Shown here: in pieces, positions 23,386 to 31,571 of the stretch | Layout of the letters: each line of letters starts with the position of its first letter | Numbering within the stretch: position 1 is the first letter of the stretch | The notes under the pieces: generated by a model | What the model was told of the DNA's origin: nothing | Seen by the model: the letters and a program-made list of their open reading frames with translations, nothing else | Databases searched by the model: none | Translations under genes and position numbers: made by a program | Source of the DNA: SCGC-AG-212-J23 sp035649175 | GTDB taxonomy: Bacteria > Pseudomonadota > Gammaproteobacteria > Burkholderiales > SG8-39 | Length of the DNA stretch: 40,543 nucleotides | Direction: 5' to 3' | NCBI GenBank assembly: GCA_035649175.1 | Contig: DASRKB010000235.1 | Location: 1 to 40,543 of the forward strand

Positions 23386-24335
23386 GTGTTGAGCTTCACC
23401 GGCCCGCCCATCGCGCGCCAGGCGAAGTGCCCGCCCTTCATGTACTTCGCATCGAAGCCCTGCTCGCGCAGCGCGACCGCGGTCTGGCAGCCGATGTGAA
23501 AGCCGTACACGCAGTAGACGACCACCGGCTCCGCCTTCGAGAGCTCTCGCGCCCATTCCTGCACGCGCTCCGGATCGCGCCAGGTGGCGCCCGCGACGAT
23601 ATCCTGGGTGCGCGAGACGTAGTGCTTCGGCCGCGCGTCGATGAACTGCACTTTGTGCCCGGCGTCGAGCATCGCCTTGACCTCCGCCGCATCGATGCCG
23701 GGAAGGTCGCCGAACTCCTTCTGCACGAGCGGTCGCAGCGGCTCGATCTTCGCCGCGTCCTCGTGGCGCGCCGCGACGCCCTTCCAGTCGACGTTGCGCA
23801 GGAAGGTGTCGACGTACGCCCCGACGTTGGCGCCGAAGTCCATGTGGTAGGAGTGCTCGTACATGTCCATGGCGAGGATCGGCATGCCGCCCGCTAGGTT
23901 CTGGCTGTGGTCGGCGGCGTACTGGTTCACGAGGCGCCGTTCGCGCGGCACCCAGGTGAGCACTACCCAGCCCGAGCCGCCGCCGAGCGCCCTTCCCATC
24001 GCCGAGAACTCGGCCTTCCACCGCTCGACCGAGCCGAAATCGCGCGCCAGGACCTCCGCGAACACCCCCGGGTCGCGCCCGTCGCCGCCGAGGCTGGCGA
24101 AATAGAGCTCGTGCAAGATTACCGAGTTGAGCGCGACCAGCTCCTCGCGCTTGAGGCCGTTCAGCGTGAAGCCGGGAATGGCGGCGAAGTCGGCGGACTC
24201 GAGCTGCGCGGTGAGGGCGTTGAGGCGCCGCAGCGCCCCGCCGTAGTTGTTCTCGTAGTGGCTCTCGATCAGCTTCGGCGACAGGCCCTGCAGCAGCCAG
24301 GGACGGCAGTGAAGCGGTTTCAGGTCATAGCGCAT
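23382..24335 (-). CDS. Fe/Mn superoxide dismutase fused to a rhodanese domain (317 aa)
   Basis: Residues 1 to about 200 are an Fe/Mn superoxide dismutase: ligands His26 (ESHYENNYGG), His75 (ILHELYF), Asp157 and His161 (MDMYEHSYH) match positions 26/73/156/160 of the E. coli enzyme. Residues about 212-317 are a rhodanese-like domain with a candidate active Cys275 in VVVYCVYGFHIGC. The dismutase keeps the metal set, so catalysis is likely, while the rhodanese loop could handle a persulfide or act as a redox sensor. AAGGAGA precedes the ATG. It is downstream of chrA and overlaps the cyclodeaminase-like gene, suggesting a stress operon. Confidence 0.9.
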   Translation of the reverse strand: MRYDLKPLHCRPWLLQGLSPKLIESHYENNYGGALRRLNALTAQLESADFAAIPGFTLNGLKREELVALNSVILHELYFASLGGDGRDPGVFAEVLARDFGSVERWKAEFSAMGRALGGGSGWVVLTWVPRERRLVNQYAADHSQNLAGGMPILAMDMYEHSYHMDFGANVGAYVDTFLRNVDWKGVAARHEDAAKIEPLRPLVQKEFGDLPGIDAAEVKAMLDAGHKVQFIDARPKHYVSRTQDIVAGATWRDPERVQEWARELSKAEPVVVYCVYGFHIGCQTAVALREQGFDAKYMKGGHFAWRAMGGPVKLNT

Positions 24336-24351
24336 GAGGTCTCCTTTCAGG

Positions 24352-25506
24352 TCAAATGACAAGGCGCGAGCGCGCGAGGATGCCGAGCACGCCGCCGCCA
24401 AACGCCGCCGGAAGCGCGGGAAGCTTCCAGAGGAGCAGGCCGGCGACGGTGGCGGCGAAGAGCACGCCGGTGAACGCGTCCGGTGCCGCGGTCGGCGCGA
24501 GGCGCAACACGACGAGCGCGATCGCGCCCACCACCGCAGGCGCGACGCCCCGCATCGCGGCGCGCACCCATTTCAGCGCGCGGAACCGCTCGAGCCACGG
24601 CAGGATCGAGAGCATCAGCACGAAGGACGGGATGAAGATCGCGCCCGTCGCGACGGCCGCCCCGGCAACGCCGGCGACCTTGTAGCCCACGAACGCGGCG
24701 AGCGTGATAACCGGGCCGGGCGTCACCTGCCCGATCGCCAGCCCCTCGAGGAACTCCGCTGACGAGATCCATTGCAGCTGGTTCACCACCTGGTCCTGGA
24801 TGAAGGTGATGATGGTGAGGCCGCCGCCGAAGGTGAGCGCCCCGACCTTGAAAAAGAACAGGCCGATGTCCCAAAGCCCGGTGCCCGCCGCAGTCGGGCT
24901 GGCGAGCGGGACGCTGAAAGAGCAATCAGCACCGGCAAGCGCGAGCACGACCGTGCAGCCAGTCAGCCCGGCCCGCAGCGAGTGGTGCGCCGCCACCCCG
25001 ATGCAGCCGGCGAGAAGGAAAGTGCCGGCCGGCCCGAGCGGCGTGAATGCCAGAGCCGCAATCGCGGCAAGTGAGACGACGATGGAAAAACGATCCTTGA
25101 TGGCGTTGCGCCCGAGGCGCCAGACCGCGACGGCGAAGACGCCGAGCACCACCGGCCCGAGGCCGTAGAACGCGTCGCGCATGAAGGGCAGCGCGCCGTA
25201 GGCCGAGTGCAGCGCCGTCAGCGCGAGCATGATCGCGAAGGCGGGCAGGATGAAGCCCACGCCGGCGAGGATCCCGCCCGCGAGGCCGGCGCGCTGGTAG
25301 CCGGTGAAGATGCACATCTGCAGCGCGGTGGCGCCCGGAAGCGCCTGCACCAGCGCCATGCCCTCGACGAAGCGCTCCTTGGAGAGCCAGTTGCGGCGCT
25401 CCTGCACCTCCGCCTGGATGAGACCCCAGATCGCGGCGATGCCGAACCCCAGGGCGCCGATTTTCAGGAAGACCGCGAAGACTTCGAGGCGCGTTCCGAT
25501 TCTCAT
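24352..25506 (-). CDS. chrA: ChrA-type chromate transporter, two-domain (384 aa)
   Basis: Two homologous CHR domains are visible: about residues 10-180 (VFLKIGALGFG, LVQALPGATALQMCIFTGY) and about 210-384 (FFFKVGALTFGGGLTIITF, IGQVTPGPVITLAAFVGY). Each is a run of hydrophobic helices, as in bidomain ChrA proteins that export chromate across the inner membrane. The start at 25506 (MRIGTRLEVFAVFL) is preceded by GGAGG. The next gene downstream is the superoxide dismutase-rhodanese fusion, which fits relief of chromate-induced oxidative stress, although ChrA homologues are often annotated without proof of the ion carried. Confidence 0.9.
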   Translation of the reverse strand: MRIGTRLEVFAVFLKIGALGFGIAAIWGLIQAEVQERRNWLSKERFVEGMALVQALPGATALQMCIFTGYQRAGLAGGILAGVGFILPAFAIMLALTALHSAYGALPFMRDAFYGLGPVVLGVFAVAVWRLGRNAIKDRFSIVVSLAAIAALAFTPLGPAGTFLLAGCIGVAAHHSLRAGLTGCTVVLALAGADCSFSVPLASPTAAGTGLWDIGLFFFKVGALTFGGGLTIITFIQDQVVNQLQWISSAEFLEGLAIGQVTPGPVITLAAFVGYKVAGVAGAAVATGAIFIPSFVLMLSILPWLERFRALKWVRAAMRGVAPAVVGAIALVVLRLAPTAAPDAFTGVLFAATVAGLLLWKLPALPAAFGGGVLGILARSRLVI

Positions 25507-25892
25507 AGCACTCCTCCCGTGAGGGAATGGAGCAGGCTTGAGACGGAAGCGTCCTGGCTGCCGGGTGTCTGCCAATGACCCGGCCGGGGCGGGCCCCGCG
25601 TGCGTGCCAGGGTAGGCCCGGCGGTCAGCGGCGTCAACGGTTCCTTGTCTATTTCATCACTTCTGCGTGATAACTGTTACGCGAACTAGAGAAGAGAACT
25701 GCGCCCGCGGGCGCCTGTCCTCGCGCAGATCGGTGCGCTACGCGACCATTCGCCGCGTCCAGGACGCCTGGCCGCCGGACTGGCCGGTGCGCAAAGGCGG
25801 CTAGTCCGCCGGGACTAGCGCCCGGGGAAGAGGAAACGCGGTGCAGCGCGGCATTCTCCGGGGCTGGGGGACGCTACTCACTGGAGTCGTCC
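25507..25892. other. 386-base divergent intergenic region upstream of chrA
   Basis: No convincing gene. It contains the promoter region of chrA on the minus strand and of the 130-aa membrane protein on the plus strand. A short inverted repeat (25656-25671) is the only candidate control site seen. Confidence 0.5.
25656..25671. promoter_or_regulatory. Inverted repeat ATCAC-N6-GTGAT, possible operator
   Basis: ATCAC at 25656-25660 and GTGAT at 25667-25671 form an inverted repeat in an AT-richer patch about 150 bases upstream of chrA. Dyads of this size suit a dimeric helix-turn-helix repressor. No regulator gene is adjacent, so this is weak. Confidence 0.3.
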
Positions 25893-26285
25893 ATGAACTT
25901 GTGGTTCGTCGTCAAAGCAAGGGCTGTCTGGCTGTTCGGAATGGCGCTCGCCCTGGCCGGGCTCGCCGCGGTGCTCTACGCTGCCGCGCTGCCTTTCGTG
26001 CCCGAGTTGGATCCGCGTAGCTCGCTGCCGACGGTCGAGTTTGGCAGCTGGACGCTGAAGCTCGTCCATGTTTCGGCGCTCGCCGGCGCGCTGGGCGCGA
26101 TCGTCGGCGGGACGGGCATGCTGCTCGCGTACCGGCAGACCCTTCTGCTTCAGCTCGCGAGAAGGAGCGCCGAGGATCGACGCCGGCGCGTGAAGCAGTA
26201 CCGCGCCGATGAGCTCACCGATGGCCGCATCGAGCCCACCTTCACATCCGAGCGCGCGGGGGAAAAGGACCGCCGGGCAGCGTAG
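25893..26285 (+). CDS. Two-span membrane protein with basic tail (130 aa)
   Basis: GGAG lies six bases before the ATG. Hydrophobic segments at about 8-33 (VWLFGMALALAGLAAVLYAAALPFV) and 56-78 (LVHVSALAGALGAIVGGTGMLLAY) flank a loop rich in Pro/Ser. The remaining C-terminal part is strongly charged (ARRSAEDRRRRVKQYRADEL) and should be cytoplasmic. No family recognised. The dehydrogenase gene follows 18 bases downstream on the same strand. Confidence 0.65.
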   Translation: MNLWFVVKARAVWLFGMALALAGLAAVLYAAALPFVPELDPRSSLPTVEFGSWTLKLVHVSALAGALGAIVGGTGMLLAYRQTLLLQLARRSAEDRRRRVKQYRADELTDGRIEPTFTSERAGEKDRRAA

Positions 26286-26303
26286 CCCCTATCATGCGGG
26301 GCA

Positions 26304-27413
26304 ATGAGCGCCCCGCTTCGCATCGCCGTCCTCCCCGGCGACGGCATCGGTCCGGAAATCACCGCTGCCGCGGTGGCGGTACTCGAACGTCTCGACAACG
26401 CACTGGGGCTGGGGCTGCGCCTGGAGATGCACCCGGTCGGGCTCGGCGCGCTCCAGCGGCACGGCAGCACGCTCCCGGCGCAGGTCGAGCAGGCCTGCCG
26501 TGCGGCCGACGGCATCCTCGTCGGACCGATGGATCAGCTCGCCTACCCGCCGCGCGAGCAGGGCGGGCGCAATCCGTCGGGCGAGCTGCGCCTAGGGCTC
26601 GAGCTCTACGCCAACATCCGCCCGAGCCGCAGCCGCGAGGGGCTGCCGCACTGGGGCCGCACGCCGATGGACCTCGTCATCGTGCGCGAGAACACCGAGG
26701 GCTTCTACGCCGATCGCAATATGTTCCAGGGCGTCGGCGAGTTCATGCCGACCGCGGACCTGGCGCTCTCGGTAAGGAAAATCAGCGCTGAAGGCTCGCG
26801 GCGCATCGCCACGGCGGGCTTCGAGCTGGCGCGAGCGCGCCGGCGCAAGGTCACCGCGGTCCACAAGTCGAACGTGCTGAAGGTCACGGAGGGCCTTTGG
26901 CTGCGCGAGGTGCGCGCGGTCGCGTCGCAGTACCCGGACGTCGCGCTGGAGGAGCAGCTCGTCGACTCCATGGCGGCGCTCCTCGTGCGCGACGCGGCGC
27001 GCTACGACGTGGTGCTCACCACCAACATGTACGGGGACATCCTGTCGGACGAAGCCGCCGAACTCTCCGGCAGCCTCGGCCTCGCCGCCTCCATCAACGC
27101 AGGCGATGCGCACTGCATGGCGCAGGCGCAGCATGGCTCGGCGCCCGACATCGCCGGAAAGGATCTCGCCAACCCCGCTTCGCTCGTCCTTTCCGCCGGA
27201 ATGCTGCTCGGCTGGCTCGCGCGCCGCCACGGGCGCGACGCGCTCGCCGAGGCCGAGCGCCGCCTGGAGGCATCGGTCGATGCTCTGATACGGAACCCGG
27301 CCACGCGCACGCGCGACCTCGGCGGCACGCTCGGCACGCGGGAGTGGACGCGGACGCTCCTCACCGCGCTCTCCAGCGGTCACACGCCGGATACAAAAAC
27401 GCCACGCGCCTGA
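26304..27413 (+). CDS. Isocitrate/isopropylmalate dehydrogenase family enzyme (369 aa)
   Basis: Family landmarks: PGDGIGPEI (11-19), LRLGLELYANIRPSRS (95-110, with Arg96 and Arg106 that hold the substrate carboxylate), RENTEGFYADR (128-138), VHKSNVLKVTEGLW (186-199, catalytic Lys188), and DILSDEAAELSGSLGLAASIN (245-265, metal Asp245/Asp249). It oxidatively decarboxylates a 2-hydroxy acid with NAD(P) in the cytoplasm. The substrate is unclear: it does not sit with leuC/leuD or other leucine genes, and homologous tartrate/homoisocitrate dehydrogenases share these motifs. It follows a membrane protein gene and precedes an acyltransferase-like membrane protein gene on the same strand. Confidence 0.88.
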   Translation: MSAPLRIAVLPGDGIGPEITAAAVAVLERLDNALGLGLRLEMHPVGLGALQRHGSTLPAQVEQACRAADGILVGPMDQLAYPPREQGGRNPSGELRLGLELYANIRPSRSREGLPHWGRTPMDLVIVRENTEGFYADRNMFQGVGEFMPTADLALSVRKISAEGSRRIATAGFELARARRRKVTAVHKSNVLKVTEGLWLREVRAVASQYPDVALEEQLVDSMAALLVRDAARYDVVLTTNMYGDILSDEAAELSGSLGLAASINAGDAHCMAQAQHGSAPDIAGKDLANPASLVLSAGMLLGWLARRHGRDALAEAERRLEASVDALIRNPATRTRDLGGTLGTREWTRTLLTALSSGHTPDTKTPRA

Positions 27414-27452
27414 AATCGTCTCGGCCGAAGGGGCCGCTTAGCATCGCGGCCC

Positions 27453-28664
27453 ATGGTCAATTCGATGGAGGCAACAGCGCCGCTCGGCGGCGCCGCGCTG
27501 CGTGCGGCAACCTCGCCCGCGCTCGCGCGTATGCGGCTCGACTCGATCGACCTGCTGCGCGGGGTGGTCATGGCGCTGATGGTCCTCGACCACACGCGCG
27601 ACTTCGTCGGCGCAAGCAGCCTGAATCCACGCGACGTGAGCGAGCCGGTCCTGTTCCTCACGCGCTGGATCACCCACTTCTGCGCGCCGGTGTTCGTGCT
27701 CCTCGCCGGCGTCTCGGCCTTTCTCTACGGCTCGCGCGGCCGCAACACGCGCGAGCTGAGCGCCTTCCTCTTCACGCGCGGGCTATGGCTCGTGCTCCTC
27801 GAAATGACCGTGGTGCGGCTCGGCTGGACCTTCAGCCTGCGCCCCGAGTTCCTGCTCTTCCAGGTGATCTGGGCGATCGGCGCCTCCATGGTCGTCCTGT
27901 CGGCGCTGGTGCGCCTGCCGCGCCGAGCGATCCTTGCGATCGGCCTGGCCATGGTGCTCGGGCACAACGCGCTCGACGGCATCCGCGCCGAGCAGGTCGG
28001 ATGGGCATGGCACTTTCTGCACCAGCCTGAGCTCCTCAGGCCCGCCGAAGGCCTGCAGATCTTCGCCCTGTACCCGCTCATCCCCTGGGCCGGCGTCATG
28101 GCCCTCGGCTACGCGCTCGGCCCGGTGATGCTGCTCGCGCTCGACGCCCGCAGGCGACGGCTTCTCGCCCTCGGCGCCGCCACGACGCTCGGCTTCGTTG
28201 TGCTTCGCCTGACCAACCTCTACGGCGACCCGGCCCTCTGGGCGGCGCAGGACGGCGAGCTGGCCACCGCCCTCGCCTTCATCAATTGCGAGAAGTACCC
28301 GCCGTCGCTCCTCTATCTCGCGATGACGCTCGGCCCGGCGCTCATGATTCTGGCCGTCGCCGAGCGCGCACGCGGCGCAGCCGCGCAGGCAATCGTCACC
28401 ATCGGCCGCGTGCCCATGATCTTCTACGTCGCGCACATCTTCCTGCTCCACGCGATCGCCGTGCTCGTCGCGCAGGCATGGTTCGGCGAAGCGGCCTGGC
28501 TCTTCCAGGGCCTGCCGATCATCTCCAAGCCCGATGGCTACGGATTCTCCCTGCCGGTGGTCTACGTCGTGTGGCTCGCGGCCGTGGCCGCGCTCTACCC
28601 GATCTGCCGCTGGTTCGCCGCGCTGAAGCAGCGCCGCGGCGACTGGTGGCTGAGCTATCTCTGA
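27453..28664 (+). CDS. DUF1624/heparan-alpha-glucosaminide acetyltransferase-like membrane protein (403 aa)
   Basis: The N-terminal signature LDSIDLLRGVVMALMVLDHTRDFV is typical of DUF1624 acyltransferase-like proteins, with a conserved Asp-His pair in the first membrane span. About ten hydrophobic segments follow, including ALYPICRWFAALK near the C-terminus. The family is proposed to transfer acyl groups across the membrane to sugars; no bacterial substrate can be given here. It ends three bases before the convergent pirin gene stop. Confidence 0.85.
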   Translation: MVNSMEATAPLGGAALRAATSPALARMRLDSIDLLRGVVMALMVLDHTRDFVGASSLNPRDVSEPVLFLTRWITHFCAPVFVLLAGVSAFLYGSRGRNTRELSAFLFTRGLWLVLLEMTVVRLGWTFSLRPEFLLFQVIWAIGASMVVLSALVRLPRRAILAIGLAMVLGHNALDGIRAEQVGWAWHFLHQPELLRPAEGLQIFALYPLIPWAGVMALGYALGPVMLLALDARRRRLLALGAATTLGFVVLRLTNLYGDPALWAAQDGELATALAFINCEKYPPSLLYLAMTLGPALMILAVAERARGAAAQAIVTIGRVPMIFYVAHIFLLHAIAVLVAQAWFGEAAWLFQGLPIISKPDGYGFSLPVVYVVWLAAVAALYPICRWFAALKQRRGDWWLSYL

Positions 28665-28667
28665 AGG

Positions 28668-29363
28668 CTACGCCGGAAGGTCGAAAGCGAGCACCTCGGC
28701 GCCCTTGCCGCCGTCGATCTCGAGCGTGCCGGCGCCGGTCTTCAACGCGTCGCCCGCACCGAGCGCATGGCCGTTCACGCGGATCGTGCCCCGCGCGACG
28801 TGGACGTACCCTTTCCTGACGCTCACCGACGCCTTCTCCGGCCCATCGAAGAGGCCCGCGTAGATGAGCGCGTCCTGGTGCAGGGAGACCGAGCCCTCAC
28901 GCCCGTCGGGCGAGGCGATCACGCGCAGCCGACCGCGCTTCTCCTCGGGCTTGAAGTGCTTCTGTTCATAGGAAGGCGCGATGCCGGCGCGATCGGGCTC
29001 GATCCAGATCTGCAGGAAATGCGTGACGCCGGACTTGGTGTGGTTGTACTCGCTGTGGCGTACGCCGGTGCCGGCGCTCATGCGCTGCACGTCGCCCGGC
29101 ACGATGGTGGAGCCGTTGCCCATCGAGTCCTCGTGCGCGAGCGCGCCCTCGAGGACGTAAGTCACGATCTCCATGTCGCGGTGGCCGTGCGTGCCGAAAC
29201 CGCTGCCGGCCTGCACCCGGTCCTCGTTGATGACGCGCAGCGGGCCGAAGCCCATGTGCCGGGGATCGTAGTAGTCCGCGAAGGAAAAGCTGTGCCAGGA
29301 GTCCAGCCAGCCGTGGTTCGCGTGGCCGCGCTCGCGCGCCGGCCGAAGCTCAGTCGTCGCCAT
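28668..29363 (-). CDS. Pirin family protein (231 aa)
   Basis: Bicupin pirin: metal ligands His59 and His61 (FGTHGHRDME), His103 and Glu105 (RHSEYNH) line up with His56/58/101 and Glu103 of human pirin. The N-terminal domain holds the metal; the C-terminal cupin (VSLHQDALIYAGLFD...) is degenerate as usual. Bacterial pirins have been reported as quercetin dioxygenases or as regulators of dehydrogenases; this one is not specified. The start at 29363 (MATTELRPARERG) is chosen by homology; ATG at 29384 is an alternative. A small exported protein gene is divergent, with starts 19 bases apart. Confidence 0.88.
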   Translation of the reverse strand: MATTELRPARERGHANHGWLDSWHSFSFADYYDPRHMGFGPLRVINEDRVQAGSGFGTHGHRDMEIVTYVLEGALAHEDSMGNGSTIVPGDVQRMSAGTGVRHSEYNHTKSGVTHFLQIWIEPDRAGIAPSYEQKHFKPEEKRGRLRVIASPDGREGSVSLHQDALIYAGLFDGPEKASVSVRKGYVHVARGTIRVNGHALGAGDALKTGAGTLEIDGGKGAEVLAFDLPA

Positions 29364-29382
29364 CTTGGTATCATCCTGTCGC

Positions 29383-29601
29383 ATGAAGCGTTCTCTCATT
29401 ATCCTCGCCCTCGCCGCCGCCGTGCCGCTGGCCGGCGCCGAGGAAAAATCCGACCTCGAGAAGAAAATGGAAAAGATCGGGCGCGCCATCGATGACACAT
29501 TGAGCAGCGCGAACAAGGCGGCGGGCCGCGGCGTCCAGAGTGCGGGCAAGGCGGTCGAGAAGATCCTGCCGAAGGTCGAGAAAAAGCCGGACGCGAAGTA
29601 G
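29383..29601 (+). CDS. Small exported Lys-rich protein (72 aa)
   Basis: MKRSLIILALAAAVPLAGAEEKS is a Sec signal peptide with cleavage near AGA-E. The mature part is a short, Lys/Ala-rich likely helix (KKMEKIGRAIDDTLSSANKAAGRGVQSAGKAVEKIL), suggestive of membrane or surface association. TATCAT at 29370-29375 could be a -10 box, which would give a very short leader. It is divergent from the pirin gene. Function unknown. Confidence 0.7.
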   Translation: MKRSLIILALAAAVPLAGAEEKSDLEKKMEKIGRAIDDTLSSANKAAGRGVQSAGKAVEKILPKVEKKPDAK

Positions 29602-29631
29602 CCTGGCGCCGCCCGCCGTGCCAGGCGCGGA

Positions 29632-30492
29632 TCAGCCGAGCGCGCCGGCGACCTCGCCCGGGGTATCGACGACGCGCGCCCCGGCAGCTTCGAGCGCGCG
29701 ACGCTTGCCTGCGTAACTGCCGCGGTTGCCGGTGACGATGGCGCCGGCGTGGCCCATTTTCTTCCCGAGCGGGGAAGCCCGCCCGGCGATGAACGCGACG
29801 ACCGGCTTCTTCATCGCGCGGACCACCTCGGCGGCCTCCTCCTCCATCGAACCGCCGATCTCGCCGACGACGACCACGGACGAAGTGCACGAATCCGCCT
29901 CCAGCGCTTTCAGGGCGTCGCTCGTCGTCGTGCCGAGCATCGGGTCGCCGCCGATGCCGATGAAGGCCGACTGGCCGCGCCCGGCGTCGAGGAGATTGAG
30001 GCAGACGAGGGTGCCGAGGCTGCCCGAGCGCGAGATGACGCCGACCTCGCCCGGACGGAAGATGCGCGCGTTGAACGCGGGCATGATGCCGACGAAGGCC
30101 TCGCCCGGCGTGACGAGGCCCGCGGTGTTCGGGCCGACGATGCGGCAGTCCGCCCTGCGCGCCGCGGCGTGCATGCGCATCACGTCGTGCGCGGGAATGT
30201 GCTCGGTCAGCACGACGAGGAGCTTCACCCCGGCGCCGATCGCATCCTCGGCCGCGGCGAGCGCCGCCGGCGGCGGGATGAACATCACCGACACGTCGAC
30301 CCCGCCGAGCTTCTGCGCCGCCTCGCGCACCGAGGAAAACACCGGCACGCCGTTGTGCAGCTCGCCCGCGCGCTTGGGGTTCACGCCGCCGACGACCTTC
30401 GTGCCGTAGGCGATCATCTTCTCCGTCCAGAAGCTGCCCTGCTTCCCGGTCATGCCCTGCACGACGACGCGGTCGCCCGAGCGGACGATCAT
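29632..30492 (-). CDS. Succinyl-CoA-synthetase-like acyl-CoA ligase, alpha subunit (286 aa)
   Basis: This is the CoA-binding, phosphohistidine subunit. GMTGKQGSFWTEKMIAYGTKVVGGVNPK is the CoA-binding start, GPNTAG (120-125) is conserved, and His248 in KKMGHAGAIV is the residue that is phosphorylated in SucD. With the beta subunit it should form an acyl-CoA from an acid plus ATP, or run backwards to make ATP. The ATG overlaps the stop of the beta gene (ATGA). The neighbouring acylating aldehyde dehydrogenase suggests the ligand is not simply succinate: similar pairs are known for malate (MtkAB) and sulfoacetate (SauCD). Confidence 0.88.
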   Translation of the reverse strand: MIVRSGDRVVVQGMTGKQGSFWTEKMIAYGTKVVGGVNPKRAGELHNGVPVFSSVREAAQKLGGVDVSVMFIPPPAALAAAEDAIGAGVKLLVVLTEHIPAHDVMRMHAAARRADCRIVGPNTAGLVTPGEAFVGIMPAFNARIFRPGEVGVISRSGSLGTLVCLNLLDAGRGQSAFIGIGGDPMLGTTTSDALKALEADSCTSSVVVVGEIGGSMEEEAAEVVRAMKKPVVAFIAGRASPLGKKMGHAGAIVTGNRGSYAGKRRALEAAGARVVDTPGEVAGALG

Positions 30493-31565
30493 TTCGCCGC
30501 CTCCACCGCGGCCCTCACCGCGTCTTCCATCCGATCGAATGGTTCTATCCGCAATTTCTCTCTTATCAACGCCACCGCCTCTTCCTCTCCGGTGCCGTGC
30601 ACGGAGAAGAAGACCGGGAGCGTGGGCCTTAGCTTCTGCCACGCCTCCACCACGCCGCCCGCCATGACGTCGGTGCGCGCGAAGGCGCCGCAGAAGTTGA
30701 TGATCACGCTCTTCACGCGCGGGTTGGCGAGCACGAGGCCGAGCGCGCCCTCGGCCTTGGTGTAGGCGTCACCGCCGATTTCGAGGAAGTTCGCCGGCGC
30801 GCCGCCGCAGTGCGCGATGACGTCCATTGTTGTCATCGTGAGGCCGGCGCCGTTGGCCAGCACGCCGACGCTCCCCGGCAGCTCGATGTACTTCAGGCCG
30901 AGCTCGCGGGCCCGCCGCTCGAGCGCGGTCAGCTTCTCGCGCGCGCCCTTCTTCGCGAGCGCCGGCTGGCGCTCGAGCGCCGCGTCGTCGATCGTCAACT
31001 TGCAGTCGAGCGCGAGCAGCCCGCCCGCCCTCGTGCGCACCAGCGGGTTGATCTCGAGGAGCTCAGCGTCGCACTTCGCATAAAGGTCATAAAGTTGCCG
31101 GGCCAAATCCTGCACATCGGGGGGAAGAGCCCGACCGTCAAAACCCTTCTCTATGTCCACCGGAACGCGCACAATCGTGTCGGCCATCTCCTCGATATCC
31201 ATGCCGCCCGAAGGCGAGTACAGGATCATGGGACCCTTGGTCGCCACGTCATTCAGGACAGCGAGGTAGAGCTCCTGCGCGATGTCGGCGCACTGCTCGA
31301 CGAGGACGCGCTCGACTTGGTAGCCCGCGATCTCCATGCCGAGGATCGCCACGGCCGCCGCGCGCGCCCCCGCCGCGTCCTTCACCAGGCGGATGCCGCC
31401 CGCCTTGCCGCGCTTGCCGGAGGGCACCTGGGCCTTGACCGCCGAGCGGCCGAGGCGGGCCGCCGCGGCGACAACGGCCTCGGCGTCGCGGCACACTTCG
31501 CCCGCCGGGACGGCGATGCCGGCCTCGCGCAGCAGCTCCTTGGCTTCCGCTTCCTCGAAATCCAA
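30489..31565 (-). CDS. Succinyl-CoA-synthetase-like acyl-CoA ligase, beta subunit, ATP-grasp (358 aa)
   Basis: The ATP-grasp domain starts MDFEEAEAKELLREAGIAVPAGEV, followed by KAQVPSGKRGKAGGI and LLEINPLV, the magnesium and ADP-binding features. The C-terminal part (GSVGVLANGAGLTMTTMDVI...GAPANFLEIGGDA) is the subunit-contact and CoA-side domain. It partners the alpha subunit gene that overlaps its 3' end. The start is a TTG at 31565, just after the aldehyde dehydrogenase stop; no ATG gives a better N-terminus. Chain lengths of about 360 and 286 are near those of malate- and sulfoacetate-type ligases, slightly shorter than SucCD. Confidence 0.88.
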   Translation of the reverse strand: MDFEEAEAKELLREAGIAVPAGEVCRDAEAVVAAAARLGRSAVKAQVPSGKRGKAGGIRLVKDAAGARAAAVAILGMEIAGYQVERVLVEQCADIAQELYLAVLNDVATKGPMILYSPSGGMDIEEMADTIVRVPVDIEKGFDGRALPPDVQDLARQLYDLYAKCDAELLEINPLVRTRAGGLLALDCKLTIDDAALERQPALAKKGAREKLTALERRARELGLKYIELPGSVGVLANGAGLTMTTMDVIAHCGGAPANFLEIGGDAYTKAEGALGLVLANPRVKSVIINFCGAFARTDVMAGGVVEAWQKLRPTLPVFFSVHGTGEEEAVALIREKLRIEPFDRMEDAVRAAVEAAK

Positions 31566-31571
31566 GGCTTC

